From: Bradyrhizobium sp.
GTDB taxonomy: Bacteria > Pseudomonadota > Alphaproteobacteria > Rhizobiales > Xanthobacteraceae
Assembly (NCBI RefSeq): GCF_022844465.1
Contig: NZ_JALHLP010000007.1
Span: forward strand, 62,001-126,000
Direction of reading: 5' to 3'
Length of the DNA stretch: 64,000 nt
Below the pieces are notes generated by a model, which searched no databases, had not been told where the DNA came from, and was given only the letters and a program-made list of their open reading frames with translations. Position 1 is the stretch's first letter. The number at the start of each line of letters is the position of its first letter. Below are positions 8,353 to 23,426 of this stretch, in pieces. Both the position numbers and the translations under genes were made by a program.

Positions 8353-9558
8353 CTAGCCTTGCTCCCGAACGCTTGCTTCCAGCCGCTCCAGCTCCCGCTC
8401 CAGATCGCCCTCGACATCGCCGACCCGCATCTCGACCACGCGGTAGTCGCGCGCCTCGAGCCAGGCCTTGCGCGCGGCGCGATCGGCGACGATGGCATCA
8501 GACTCGTTCGGGTTGACCAGCTCGATCGCGAGCCGGTGCGCGAAGGAGACGAAGTCGGGGATGTGTCGCCCCACCGGGGTCTGGCGCTTGAACTGCCCGG
8601 CGAACCGGCGGTCGCGGGTCAGCGCCTGCCACAGGATCCGCTCGGCGTCGGTCGGGTTGCGACGGAGCAGCCGCGCCAGGCCGCGCACGGTCGAGCTGTC
8701 GCCGGGCACCGCCGGCCCCTGCCCGTGCTCGGCCAGCAGCGCCCGCAGCCGGGTTGCCTGTTCGCCGTCGAGCACGCCGCCCTTGGCCGGCCCCTTGCGC
8801 CCTTCCGCGATCGCCATCACCACGCCATGCAGGGTGTGCATGTCCTGCTTGGTCGGGTCCATCCTGGTGAAGATGTTGCGCAGATTGACCAGCATGGTTT
8901 CGCGCTTCTCGCGCGGTCGCAGGAATTCGACCTTGTCGAGTTCGCGGACCAGATTGTCGAAGAACGCCTGCATCTGGTGCTGCGAGGCCGGCTCGGATCG
9001 TTCCGGCATCGCAAACGGCAGCACGCCCCCGGTCGAACACTTGAACCACTCGTAGCCGATCAGCAGCACCGCCTGCGCCAAATTGAGGGAAGCGAAACCG
9101 GGATTGACCGGAAAGGTGATGATGCGGTTGGCGAGCGCGACTTCCTCGTTCTGCAGCCCGTAGCGCTCGCGGCCGAACAGGATGCCGGCCGCGCCGCCGG
9201 TTCCGACATGGGCCGCGATCTCGCCGGCAGCTTGCGAAGGCCCGACCACCGGCTTGGCCTGGTCATGGGCGCGGGCGGTGGTGGCAAACAGCAGCGAAAG
9301 ATCGGCAACCGCCTGCTCGACGGTCTCAAACAATTCGGCATGATCCAGAATATGGTCGGCGCCGGCGGCGGCCCGCTGGGCGGCGAGGTTCGGCCAGCCG
9401 TCGCGGGGGTTGACGATGCGAAGCCGGCTCAGCGCGAAGTTGCCCATCGCCCGCGCGGCCATACCGATGTTCTCGCCGAGCTGCGGCTCGACCAGGATCA
9501 CGACGGGGCCGGTCAGGTCGTGGCCGCTCTTGGTCTTGTCGGTGCCCGAACCGGACAT
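8353..9558 (-). CDS. TrmJ-like SPOUT RNA methyltransferase with C-terminal DUF559 domain
   Basis: The N-terminal ~250 residues are a TrmH/TrmJ SPOUT 2'-O-methyltransferase that modifies tRNA with SAM. It shows VVILVEPQLGENIGMAARAM, the ILFGRERYGL knot strand and the PVNPGFASLNLAQAV motif. After a linker, residues from about 286 form a DUF559 (Vsr-like) domain: LLRRNPTDAERILW, RRFAGQFKRQTPVG, then DFV and LAIEL. The usual ELDGxxH signature is altered (ELVNPNES), so nuclease activity is doubtful. ATG 9558 follows GTGGAG; an ATG at 9600 is also in frame. It is divergent from icd. Confidence 0.88.
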   Translation of the reverse strand: MSGSGTDKTKSGHDLTGPVVILVEPQLGENIGMAARAMGNFALSRLRIVNPRDGWPNLAAQRAAAGADHILDHAELFETVEQAVADLSLLFATTARAHDQAKPVVGPSQAAGEIAAHVGTGGAAGILFGRERYGLQNEEVALANRIITFPVNPGFASLNLAQAVLLIGYEWFKCSTGGVLPFAMPERSEPASQHQMQAFFDNLVRELDKVEFLRPREKRETMLVNLRNIFTRMDPTKQDMHTLHGVVMAIAEGRKGPAKGGVLDGEQATRLRALLAEHGQGPAVPGDSSTVRGLARLLRRNPTDAERILWQALTRDRRFAGQFKRQTPVGRHIPDFVSFAHRLAIELVNPNESDAIVADRAARKAWLEARDYRVVEMRVGDVEGDLERELERLEASVREQG

Positions 9559-9855
9559 CTCGCTCCACACTTTCTGATCTGGGTCTGGCGAACCCCTCAT
9601 CAGGTCCAAACGGCCTGATCCGACCTGGTGACCTGTACTTTCCTCGATCGCTTGTCCAGCGAACTTTCTCAAGCAAAATATGGGCTTAGGATAGAAGGTT
9701 GCCGATGGGCGGCGACGGCTGCTTGCTGAGTCGAAGGCCGGCTGAAACCCATGGTCCCTTGGCTTCCGCCCGCGCGCCGGCGGTGCTATAGCGCAAGGAT
9801 ATTTCCGTCCCACCCCGCCCTCAACCAGCGCCGCTCCAAGAAGGCCCCCTCCGTC

Positions 9856-11070
9856 ATGGCAAAAATCAAGGTGACCAACCCCGTCGTCGAACTCGATGGC
9901 GACGAGATGACCCGGATCATCTGGCAGTACATCAAGGACAAGCTGATCAACCCGTTCCTCGATATCAACCTGATGTATTTCGACCTCGGGATGGAATACC
10001 GCGACAAGACCAATGACCAGGTAACCATCGACGCCGCCAACGCCATCAAGAAGGTCGGCGTCGGCGTCAAATGCGCCACCATCACCCCGGACGAGGCGCG
10101 GGTGAAGGAATTCGGCCTCAAGGAAATGTGGAAGTCGCCGAACGGCACCATCCGCAACATTCTCGGCGGCGTGGTGTTCCGCGAGCCCATCATCTGCAAG
10201 AACGTGCCGCGGCTGGTGCCGGGCTGGACCAAGCCGATCATCATCGGCCGCCACGCCTTCGGCGACCAGTATCGCGCCACCGACTTCAAGTTTCCCGGCA
10301 AGGGCACCTTGTCGATGAAGTTCGTCGGCGACGACGGCAAGGTGATCGAGCGCGAGGTCTACAAGGCGCCCAGCGCCGGGATTGCGCTGGCCATGTACAA
10401 TCTCGACGATTCGATCGCCGATTTTGCCCGTGCCTCGTTCAACCAGGGCCTGTCCAAGGGATACTCGGTTTATCTGTCGACCAAGAACACCATCCTCAAG
10501 ACCTATGACGGACGCTTCAAGGACATCTTCCAGGAGATTTTCGACAACGAGTTCAAGGCCAAGTTCGACGCCAAGAAGATCACCTACGAGCATCGCCTGA
10601 TCGACGACATGGTCGCCGCCGCGATGAAATGGTCGGGCGGCTATGTCTGGGCCTGCAAGAACTACGACGGCGACGTGCAGTCCGACACGGTGGCGCAGGG
10701 CTACGGCTCGCTCGGGCTGATGACCTCGGTGCTGATGACGCCGGATGGCAACACGGTCGAGGCCGAAGCCGCGCACGGCACCGTGACCCGGCATTACCGC
10801 GAGCACCAGAAGGGCAAGGAGACCTCCACCAACTCGGTCGCCTCGATCTTCGCCTGGACCCGCGGCCTGTCGCACCGCGCCAAGCTCGACAAGAACGAGG
10901 CGCTGGCGAAGTTCGCAGCGACCCTGGAGAAAGTTTGCGTCGACACCGTCGAAGCCGGCTTCATGACCAAGGATCTCGCGCTCCTGGTCGGCGCCGACCA
11001 GCGCTGGCTCTCCACCACCGGCTTCCTCGACAAGGTCGCGGAGAACCTGACCAAGGAGATGGCGGCGTAA
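9856..11070 (+). CDS. icd: NADP-dependent isocitrate dehydrogenase
   Basis: This TCA-cycle enzyme oxidises isocitrate to 2-oxoglutarate with NADP. The 404-residue length and sequence are of the eukaryote-like homodimeric class found in alphaproteobacteria. It opens [19 protein letters not shown] and has [12 protein letters not shown] (substrate Ser/Asn loop), [13 protein letters not shown] and [15 protein letters not shown] (NADP site). ATG 9856 matches the family N-terminus; the open frame upstream is not conserved-looking. It stands alone between the methyltransferase and the K+ channel gene. Confidence 0.97.
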   Translation: MAKIKVTNPVVELDGDEMTRIIWQYIKDKLINPFLDINLMYFDLGMEYRDKTNDQVTIDAANAIKKVGVGVKCATITPDEARVKEFGLKEMWKSPNGTIRNILGGVVFREPIICKNVPRLVPGWTKPIIIGRHAFGDQYRATDFKFPGKGTLSMKFVGDDGKVIEREVYKAPSAGIALAMYNLDDSIADFARASFNQGLSKGYSVYLSTKNTILKTYDGRFKDIFQEIFDNEFKAKFDAKKITYEHRLIDDMVAAAMKWSGGYVWACKNYDGDVQSDTVAQGYGSLGLMTSVLMTPDGNTVEAEAAHGTVTRHYREHQKGKETSTNSVASIFAWTRGLSHRAKLDKNEALAKFAATLEKVCVDTVEAGFMTKDLALLVGADQRWLSTTGFLDKVAENLTKEMAA

Positions 11071-11121
11071 GGCGGCTTTCGCCCCTGCCCCGTTTCGAAT
11101 TCAATTGAAGCGGAAAAATCC

Positions 11122-12327
11122 CTAATCCCGTTCAGCGAGCGCGATTTCGCCGGCGGCGATGTCGCCCTTGAGAGCACCTGCGGTATCGGCGAGGCGGGTC
11201 TCGGCGGTTTGCTTGACATGCGCGGCCAGCGCCGGCAGGCGTTCGACCAGGGCGTGAAAGTCCTGCGCGTCGAGCGCCAGCAGTTTCGTCTTGCGCGTCG
11301 CCGTCACCGTGCCGCTGCGCTTGGTCCGTTGCAGCAGCGCGATTTCGCCGAAAAAGGTTCCGTTCGAAAGCCGCACCCGCTGGTTCGGCAGATCGATTTC
11401 CACCTCGCCAGCGGTGATGAAATACATCGAGGACGCCGCATCGCCGCGCCGCACCAGCACTTCGCCGGACTCGATGGTTCGCGCCCGCAACAGCCGCATG
11501 ATGTCGGCAATCTCCGAAGCGCTGAGATGCGAGAACAGCGGCACCCGCGCCAGCATGCCCCAGGTGACGATGAAGTCGCGCCGGCGGACCTCGTCGGCAA
11601 AGGCAGTGGCGATGATCGCCACCGGCAGCGCGATCATCACGAAGCTGCCGACGACGGCGAACATCGCCACCGACTTGCCGAGCGGGGTGATCGGCACCGC
11701 GTCGCCGTAACCGACGGTGGCGAGCGTCACCAGCGCCCACCACATCGCCTGCGGAATGGTGCCGAACTTGTCGGGCTGGACAGTACGCTCGATGGCGTAC
11801 AGCAGCGAGGCGAACAGCAGCACCGCGCCGGTCAGGATCACGACGCAGCCGAACAGCGTGCGCCGCTCGGCATGCAGGGCCGCCAGCAGCGAGCGCAACG
11901 CCGGTGAATAACGTATCAGCTTGAGGAACGGCAGCATGCCAGACAGCACCAGCATCGACCGATCGCCGACGGTCAACGCAACCGCCGACGGCAGGAACGC
12001 CAGCAGATCGATGACGCCGAGGCCGGACACCGCGTATTCGAGCCGCGTCCGCCATGGCGTCATGACGCGCAGGGAATGCCCGACCACGCTCCACAGCCGC
12101 GCCAGGTATTCGAGCGCAAAGGCCGCGATGGCGGCGATCTGCACCACCGTGAACAGCAGGCCGAACCGGACGTCCAGCTCCGGCACCGAAGCGAGAATCA
12201 TCGCCAGTACATCGACGACGACAAGAACGACGATCAGCCTGGCGAAACGCGATCCGGCCGAATGCGGCAGGTGATCGTGCTCCAGCAGTTCGTAGAGCCG
12301 GTCCCGCAAATCCGGGGCGCTGGCCAT
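11122..12327 (-). CDS. Cyclic-nucleotide-gated voltage-gated-type K+ channel
   Basis: An inner-membrane ion channel of the MlotiK1 type. It has six predicted helices (about residues 25-250), the K+ selectivity filter TVGYGD before the last helix, and a C-terminal cyclic-nucleotide-binding domain (about 270-380) with the phosphate-binding cassette FFGEIALLQRTKRSGTVTA. Such channels open when cAMP binds. Start: ATG 12327 (401 residues); a GTG at 12426 is also in frame. It converges with icd, 51 bases away, and is divergent from the cytochrome c gene. Confidence 0.9.
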   Translation of the reverse strand: MASAPDLRDRLYELLEHDHLPHSAGSRFARLIVVLVVVDVLAMILASVPELDVRFGLLFTVVQIAAIAAFALEYLARLWSVVGHSLRVMTPWRTRLEYAVSGLGVIDLLAFLPSAVALTVGDRSMLVLSGMLPFLKLIRYSPALRSLLAALHAERRTLFGCVVILTGAVLLFASLLYAIERTVQPDKFGTIPQAMWWALVTLATVGYGDAVPITPLGKSVAMFAVVGSFVMIALPVAIIATAFADEVRRRDFIVTWGMLARVPLFSHLSASEIADIMRLLRARTIESGEVLVRRGDAASSMYFITAGEVEIDLPNQRVRLSNGTFFGEIALLQRTKRSGTVTATRKTKLLALDAQDFHALVERLPALAAHVKQTAETRLADTAGALKGDIAAGEIALAERD

Positions 12328-12579
12328 GCGTTGGTCCGGAACGGTGGCCACAATCGATTCCCCACTAAAGCATGGCGTGACGGTGACTGCCTCGCCGCCG
12401 TCCTTGCTACGCAATCCGGCCTCCACGCCGGCGCGAAGTGGCCCAGCCCCGGCGCCGCTTCAAGCAAGAACGAACCATTCATAGGCCTGGGCCGGCACCC
12501 GGTCTTGATGTACGTCAAACTGTCGTGGAGGGCAAAGTGGCTAGTAGTCAGGTCTTCCTGGCCCGCGGAGGAGCGCGAC

Positions 12580-13029
12580 ATGATGGAATGTGGGTTAAAA
12601 TGGCTGATGATAGCCAGCCTTGCCGCTGGTTTCGCTGCTGCGGCCAAGGCTGACGACTCGGACCTCGGCAAGTCCGAATTTCAGTCATCCTGCGCGAGTT
12701 GTCATGGTACGGACGCAAGAGGCAAAGGACCGGTCAGCGACCAGCTCAAGATACCGCCTCCCGATTTGACGATGTTGGCCAGGCGCAACAACGGGGTCTT
12801 CCCCACGGAAACCGTCTATGAAACCATCAATGGAATGAAAGGGGTTCCGGCTCACGGCACCCGTGAAATGCCAGTCTGGGGCGAACGATTCAACCCGATC
12901 ATCAACTTGCCCCACTATGTTGATCCGTCTTACTGGAAAATGGCCGGACCGGATCAAGACCCGGAAGTCGTGGTGCGAAAACGCATCCTCGCTGTTGTCG
13001 ATTATCTCAGCCGTGTGCAGCAGAAGTAG
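12580..13029 (+). CDS. Periplasmic class I cytochrome c
   Basis: A 149-residue secreted monohaem cytochrome. It has a leader (about residues 1-24, ending AAAKA), the haem motif CASCH at 38-42 and a probable axial Met in REMPVW. The GTDARGKGP segment after the haem motif and the PPDLTMLARRN stretch are typical of small electron-transfer cytochromes. A strong ribosome site (GCGGAGGAG) precedes two consecutive ATGs (12580, 12583). No oxidase or dehydrogenase partner is adjacent, so its redox partner is unknown. Confidence 0.88.
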   Translation: MMECGLKWLMIASLAAGFAAAAKADDSDLGKSEFQSSCASCHGTDARGKGPVSDQLKIPPPDLTMLARRNNGVFPTETVYETINGMKGVPAHGTREMPVWGERFNPIINLPHYVDPSYWKMAGPDQDPEVVVRKRILAVVDYLSRVQQK

Positions 13030-13088
13030 CGCCCGACGAGCACCGGATTAGCTGCCCTTCAGATTAGTTGCCTTGGCCTTGCCTGCAC

Positions 13089-15764
<2,676 letters not shown>

Positions 15765-15984
15765 GTTCATCCAATCGGAAAAAGGGGCCGGGCCGGGCTC
15801 CGGACGCCCGCATCTACCAGCCAACCGCTTTTAGACAAGGGCCGTCGCGCTGTCCAGAAACTGTGCAGGCGGATCATAGGGTTGCCGCAGCACACAAGGC
15901 GGACGCGGAAGTCCCGTTGATAAGGCTGCGGCTGCGTTGACAGGCTTGGCAGGGCTGTGTTTTCCTCCTGTCTGTTGAAGACGT

Positions 15985-16165
15985 CACGTCGGGAGAGATC
16001 GGCTTGAGCGCCGGCGCCGAAGGAGCAACCGCCCCGGAAACTCTCAGGCAAACGGACCGCGTGACGGACGAGCATCTGGAAAGAGACACCGAGGGCCTTT
16101 GGGCCCGGGGGTGTCCGCCGACGGGATAATACTCTCAGGCACAGCGACAGATGGGGCTTTCTTGT
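15985..16165 (+). promoter_or_regulatory. Tandem glycine riboswitch upstream of gcvT
   Basis: Two consecutive aptamers are visible. The first holds GGGAGAGAT (15991), GCGCCGAAGGAGCAA-like bases (about 16014-16028) and GGAAACTCTCAGGCAAA (16036-16052). The second holds GAAAGAGACACCGAG (16079 onward), CCGACGGG (16118) and ACTCTCAGGCACAG (16131-16144). Conserved ACTCTCAGGCA closes each. It lies 45 bases before gcvT, so it should sense glycine and turn on the glycine cleavage operon. The gene arrangement is textbook for this RNA. Confidence 0.93.
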
Positions 16166-16210
16166 GGGTTTCCCGGAGACTGGTCTCCGCAACCCCTGAG
16201 GGCCTGACGG

Positions 16211-17356
16211 ATGCTGTTGCGCGACCAATCTCCATTGAAACGCACTCCCCTGCACGCGCTCCATGTCGCGCGCGGCGGCAAGATGGTTCCCTTCGCGGGC
16301 TACGACATGCCGGTGCAATACCAGGCAGGCGTCCTGAAGGAGCACCTGCATGCACGAAGTGCTGCCGGCCTGTTCGACGTCTCGCATATGGGCCAGATCG
16401 CGCTGCGCGCGAAATCCGGCAAGGTCGCCGATGCCGCGCTGGCGCTGGAGCGGCTGGTGCCGCAGGACATCGTCGCGGTGGCGCCGGGACGGCAGCGCTA
16501 CGCGCAGTTCACCAACGCCGACGGCGGCATTCTCGACGACCTCATGGTGGCCAATTTCGGCGACCATCTGTTTCTGGTGGTCAACGCCGCCTGCAAGGCC
16601 GAGGACGAGGCGCATCTGCGCGCGCATCTCTCCGAGACCTGCGTCATCGATGCGCTAGCCGATCGGGCGCTGATCGCGCTGCAGGGCCCGAGGGCGGAAG
16701 CGGCGCTGGCGAAACTCGGCGCCGATGTCGCCGCGATGCGGTTCATGGATACCGGCCCGCGCAAGGTCCTGGGTTTCGACTGCTTCGTCTCGCGCTCCGG
16801 CTATACCGGCGAGGACGGTTTTGAAATCTCGGTTCCCGCCGAACACGCCGCGGCGCTGGCCGCAGCGCTGCTGGAGAACGCCGACGTGCTGCCGATCGGA
16901 CTGGGCGCCCGCGACAGCCTGCGGCTGGAGGCCGGGCTCTGTCTCTACGGTCACGACATCGACGCCACGACGACGCCGGTCGAGGCGGCGCTGGAATGGT
17001 CGGTGCAGAAAAGCCGCCGCAGCGGCGGCGCGCGCGCCGGCGGCTTTCCCGGCGCGGAAAAGATTCTCTCCCAGTTTGAAGCCGGCGCATCGCGCCGCCG
17101 GGTCGGCCTGCGCGCGCAGGGCCGCGCCCCGGTGCGCGAAGGCGCGCTGCTGTTTTCAGATGCGGCCTCGAGCGAGCCGGTCGGCAAGGTCACCTCCGGC
17201 GGCTTCGCCCCGAGCCTCGATGCGCCTGTGGCGATGGGCTATCTGCCGACCTCGCTGGCAGCCAGCGGCAGCCAGATCTTCGCCGAGGTTCGCGGCCAGC
17301 GGCTGCCGCTGCGGGTCGCACCGATGCCGTTCGTGCCCAACACCTACAAACGTTGA
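16211..17356 (+). CDS. gcvT: Glycine cleavage system T protein (aminomethyltransferase)
   Basis: GcvT takes the aminomethyl group from lipoyl-GcvH, releases ammonia and gives methylene-tetrahydrofolate. The 381-residue protein shows the family start (KRTPLHALHVARGGKMVPFAGYDMPVQY is split over residues 9-36), FDVSHMGQ, YTGEDGFEI and LEAGLCLYGHDI with the folate Asp/Arg region. It is the first gene of gcvT-gcvH-gcvP and is controlled by the upstream riboswitch. The gap to gcvH is 27 bases. Confidence 0.97.
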   Translation: MLLRDQSPLKRTPLHALHVARGGKMVPFAGYDMPVQYQAGVLKEHLHARSAAGLFDVSHMGQIALRAKSGKVADAALALERLVPQDIVAVAPGRQRYAQFTNADGGILDDLMVANFGDHLFLVVNAACKAEDEAHLRAHLSETCVIDALADRALIALQGPRAEAALAKLGADVAAMRFMDTGPRKVLGFDCFVSRSGYTGEDGFEISVPAEHAAALAAALLENADVLPIGLGARDSLRLEAGLCLYGHDIDATTTPVEAALEWSVQKSRRSGGARAGGFPGAEKILSQFEAGASRRRVGLRAQGRAPVREGALLFSDAASSEPVGKVTSGGFAPSLDAPVAMGYLPTSLAASGSQIFAEVRGQRLPLRVAPMPFVPNTYKR

Positions 17357-17383
17357 TCCCGAAACGCGGAAAGAGGAAGTTCC

Positions 17384-17749
17384 ATGACGACACTGTTCAC
17401 GACCGACCACGAATGGCTCCGCATCGAGGGCGATGTCGCCACCATCGGGGTCACCGACTACGCCCAGTCCCAGCTTGGCGACGTCGTGTTTGTCGAGTTG
17501 CCGAAGGTCGGCCGCGCGCTGAAAAAAGCGGAAGCCGCCGCGGTGGTCGAATCCGTCAAGGCGGCCTCCGACGTCTATGCGCCGATTTCGGGCGAGGTGC
17601 TCGAAGTCAACGCCGCACTGGCCGCCGAACCGGCGCTGGTCAATTCCGACGCCGGCGGCAAGGCCTGGTTCTTCAAGCTGAAGATTGCGGACAGAAGCGA
17701 ACTCGACGGCCTGATGGACGAGGCCGCCTACGCCAGCCACACCGCGTGA
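17384..17749 (+). CDS. gcvH: Glycine cleavage system H protein
   Basis: This is the lipoyl-carrying shuttle of the glycine cleavage complex. At 121 residues it has the normal length. The lipoyl lysine is Lys59 in [14 protein letters not shown]. The start [21 protein letters not shown] and the GDVVFVELP strand are diagnostic. It is expressed with gcvT and gcvP; a palindromic repeat (17771-17872) separates it from gcvP. Confidence 0.97.
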   Translation: MTTLFTTDHEWLRIEGDVATIGVTDYAQSQLGDVVFVELPKVGRALKKAEAAAVVESVKAASDVYAPISGEVLEVNAALAAEPALVNSDAGGKAWFFKLKIADRSELDGLMDEAAYASHTA

Positions 17750-17770
17750 GGGACGCATGACCCCCATCGT

Positions 17771-17872
17771 CGTCATGCCCCGCGCAGGCGGGGCATCCAG
17801 TATCCACCGATGCCAGCGATTGAACCGACACGTCCCGGCGTACTGGATCGTCCGCCTTCGCGGACGATGACG
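17771..17872. repeat. Dispersed palindromic repeat, family C, within the gcv operon
   Basis: A 102-base element with two hairpin ends: CGTCATGCCCCGCGCAGG followed by CGGGGCATCCAGTA, and CGTACTGGATCGTCCGC followed by GCGGACGATGACG. The outer bases CGTCAT and ATGACG are complementary, as are CCAGTA and TACTGG. It sits between gcvH and gcvP inside one operon, so it will be transcribed and could alter message stability. Confidence 0.8.
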
Positions 17873-17902
17873 CCGAATTCTGCAGATTCTAGTGAGGCAC
17901 CC

Positions 17903-20776
<2,874 letters not shown>

Positions 20777-20788
20777 CAGCCGAAAGGC

Positions 20789-20909
20789 CGTCATTCCGGG
20801 GCGCGCCTTGGCGCGAACCCGGAATCCAGAGGTTTTAGGTCAGAGCTTTTGGTGCCCCGCATCTCGGGATTCCGGATCAGTCCGCATACGCGGACTGTCC
20901 GGAATGACG
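20789..20909. repeat. Dispersed palindromic repeat, family B, copy 1
   Basis: A 121-base element starts CGTCATTCCGGGGCGCGCC and ends GGACTGTCCGGAATGACG, with an inner pairing of GGAATCCAGAG-side and CTCGGGATTCC-side arms. A close copy is at 21063-21181 and shorter relatives are at 31749, 56381 and 62049. It lies just after gcvP. Confidence 0.85.
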
Positions 20910-21062
20910 GCGGAAAACAATGACGGCGGAGCGGCCGTCGGCGAGACACCGCAGGGCCCGGCACAAAATCGCGAAAACAACCCCATGCAAAGGGGAGCGG
21001 GGCCCTCAGTCCGCCTTCGCGGGTTGTCCGCGATGACTGCAGGAAAACGGCCGCGGAAGACC

Positions 21063-21181
21063 CGTCATTCCGGGGCGCGCCTCGGCGCGAACCCGGAATC
21101 CAGAGGTTTTGGGCAAGGTCTTGGTGCCCCGCATCTCGGGATTCCGGATCAGTCCGCATGCGCGGACTGTCCGGAATGACG
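21063..21181. repeat. Dispersed palindromic repeat, family B, copy 2
   Basis: A near-identical second copy of the 20789 element in the same orientation, 150 bases further on. Together they fill most of the gcvP-recA gap. The bases between them (20910-21062) contain no gene that I can support. Confidence 0.85.
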
Positions 21182-21198
21182 GCGGAGAAAAATGACGG

Positions 21199-21244
21199 CG
21201 GAAAACAAAACGGGTGCCGAGGACGTCGGCCACCCGACGTCCTC
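21199..21244 (-). terminator. Probable rho-independent terminator of recA
   Basis: A perfect 11-bp stem GAGGACGTCGG / CCGACGTCCTC (21219-21229 with 21234-21244) has a 4-base loop. On the minus strand it is followed, after eight bases, by CGTTTTGTTTTCC. It begins about 50 bases past the recA stop. The slightly distant U-tract lowers confidence. Confidence 0.55.
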
Positions 21245-21295
21245 AAGCACCCGTCTGTCGCTTCTCCGGCCTTGCGGCCTGAAAGCGTCGTAACC

Positions 21296-22384
<1,089 letters not shown>

Positions 22385-22487
22385 AGGTGGTGCTCCTTAT
22401 GGCGGGGATTCGCTAGCGGGACAAACGGGCGACGGCTCTGGTGAGGGCGGCAATCGGTACAAAACTATCGTACCACGTTTGTTCTCT

Positions 22488-22502
22488 GTTCGCAATATGT
22501 TC
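22488..22502. promoter_or_regulatory. LexA (SOS) box of recA
   Basis: The 15 bases read GTTC-GCAATAT-GTTC, an exact match to the alphaproteobacterial LexA site GTTC-N7-GTTC. They lie 103 bases upstream of the recA start, with another GTTC at 22481. SOS control of recA is therefore expected. Confidence 0.85.
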
Positions 22503-22520
22503 TTCTAATTTACTTCGGTA

Positions 22521-22576
22521 CTGGCCTGTTTCGACCCTCGGTGGCCTAAGTTGAAATACGCAGTGGCCTGATTTGG
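22521..22576. repeat. Left cluster of IS21-like multiple terminal repeats
   Basis: Three spaced copies of one motif: CTGGCCTGTTTCGA (22521), GTGGCCTAAGTTGA (22541) and GTGGCCTGATTTGG (22563), about 20-22 bases apart. Repeated internal end motifs of this type are characteristic of IS21-family insertion sequences. They start about 20 bases beyond the LexA box of recA. Confidence 0.5.
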
Positions 22577-22665
22577 AGGGGGCACCTAGAAACTGGAAAG
22601 ATGATTGCTAAACGGTAAACAACTGCTAATTGTAGTTCCAAAGCTATTTAGGCAGGAAACTATCG

Positions 22666-22980
22666 GTGATTGTCGGTATTGTTATCGGCGTGCTAATTGG
22701 GCTGGTCACCGGGATAGTTGGTTGTGCATGCCTAAAGCTTTTGCACCAGACTTCGCTTGCTCAGATAAAGTCCATGTCATGGCTAGTAGGCCAAATTTTA
22801 GCAATTCCGACATTTTGGTTTGGCGGACCTTGGCTATCGACCGAAGTTTTAGGACTGCAAGAAAAGGCCGTTTTCATAGTTCCATATACAACCTCGCTGA
22901 CTGTCACGTTCACAATGTTAATGTTTTACCCGCTGTATAAATGGATACGACGCCTAGGCGAGACGCTTGGAGAACCATGA
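22666..22980 (+). CDS. Small membrane protein, hypothetical (first of coupled pair)
   Basis: A 104-residue protein starting at GTG 22666 after an AGGA box. It has three likely membrane helices: VGIVIGVLIGLVTGIVG, WLVGQILAIPTFWFGG and VPYTTSLTVTFTMLMFYPLY. No family is recognised. Base use is more AT-rich than the flanking core genes. Its stop TGA overlaps the start of the next gene (ATGA at 22977), so the two are probably translated together. Another frame across the same bases is open but has no membrane pattern and no good start. Confidence 0.5.
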   Translation: MIVGIVIGVLIGLVTGIVGCACLKLLHQTSLAQIKSMSWLVGQILAIPTFWFGGPWLSTEVLGLQEKAVFIVPYTTSLTVTFTMLMFYPLYKWIRRLGETLGEP

Positions 22981-23387
22981 TGGTAACAGACCCGGCTCTC
23001 GATCAGATGCTAAATGAAATTGCCCCTCAAGTTTTGAGTTTGCTTGCCGGCGTTATCACTGGCGCTGGAGGCGCCGGTATAGCTTTGGCCTTTTTTGTGA
23101 ACAGGCGTAAACATCTGCATGCCAAGGAGACAAACTATATTGCGCAGTGGCTTGTCATAAACGTTTTCTTGATTTTCTTGGGGGCCGTCGTTTTTATTGT
23201 CACCCAGGTTGCATTTCAAAGAACCGGCCTCAGGGCCGAATTGAAACAGTTTGCTGCTGGTCTGTTAGACGCACATTCCATCGCCCTCTTGGCTGTTGCT
23301 CTTGGCGTGATGGGAACATTGATCACCGCCGCTATTGGATACCGCTCACAGCATAAAAAAATCCATCGGCGACATGTAGTGGGCTAG
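22977..23387 (+). CDS. Small membrane protein, hypothetical (second of coupled pair)
   Basis: A 136-residue protein beginning at ATG 22977 (or 22980). It has an acidic start, then a Gly/Ala helix (LSLLAGVITGAGGAGIALAFFV), a basic loop (NRRKHLHAKE), a second helix (WLVINVFLIFLGAVVFIVTQ), an amphipathic part and a third helix (IALLAVALGVMGTLITAAIGY) with a basic tail. It overlaps the previous gene by four bases (ATGA). Function unknown. The layout suggests a two-component membrane complex, possibly an effector of the island. Confidence 0.55.
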   Translation: MMVTDPALDQMLNEIAPQVLSLLAGVITGAGGAGIALAFFVNRRKHLHAKETNYIAQWLVINVFLIFLGAVVFIVTQVAFQRTGLRAELKQFAAGLLDAHSIALLAVALGVMGTLITAAIGYRSQHKKIHRRHVVG

Positions 23388-23426
23388 CGCTTATCCAGCT
23401 AAGGCCGCTTCAGTTGGCGGCCTCTT

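Noticed and set aside
9600..10875. A very long minus-strand frame continuing upstream of the methyltransferase gene through icd
   Set aside because: It is the antisense shadow of icd. The real methyltransferase begins at 9558 and the residues upstream have no family features.
22605..22940. Alternative frame over the first island membrane gene
   Set aside because: It has no membrane pattern or ribosome site and lacks the ATGA coupling with the following gene.
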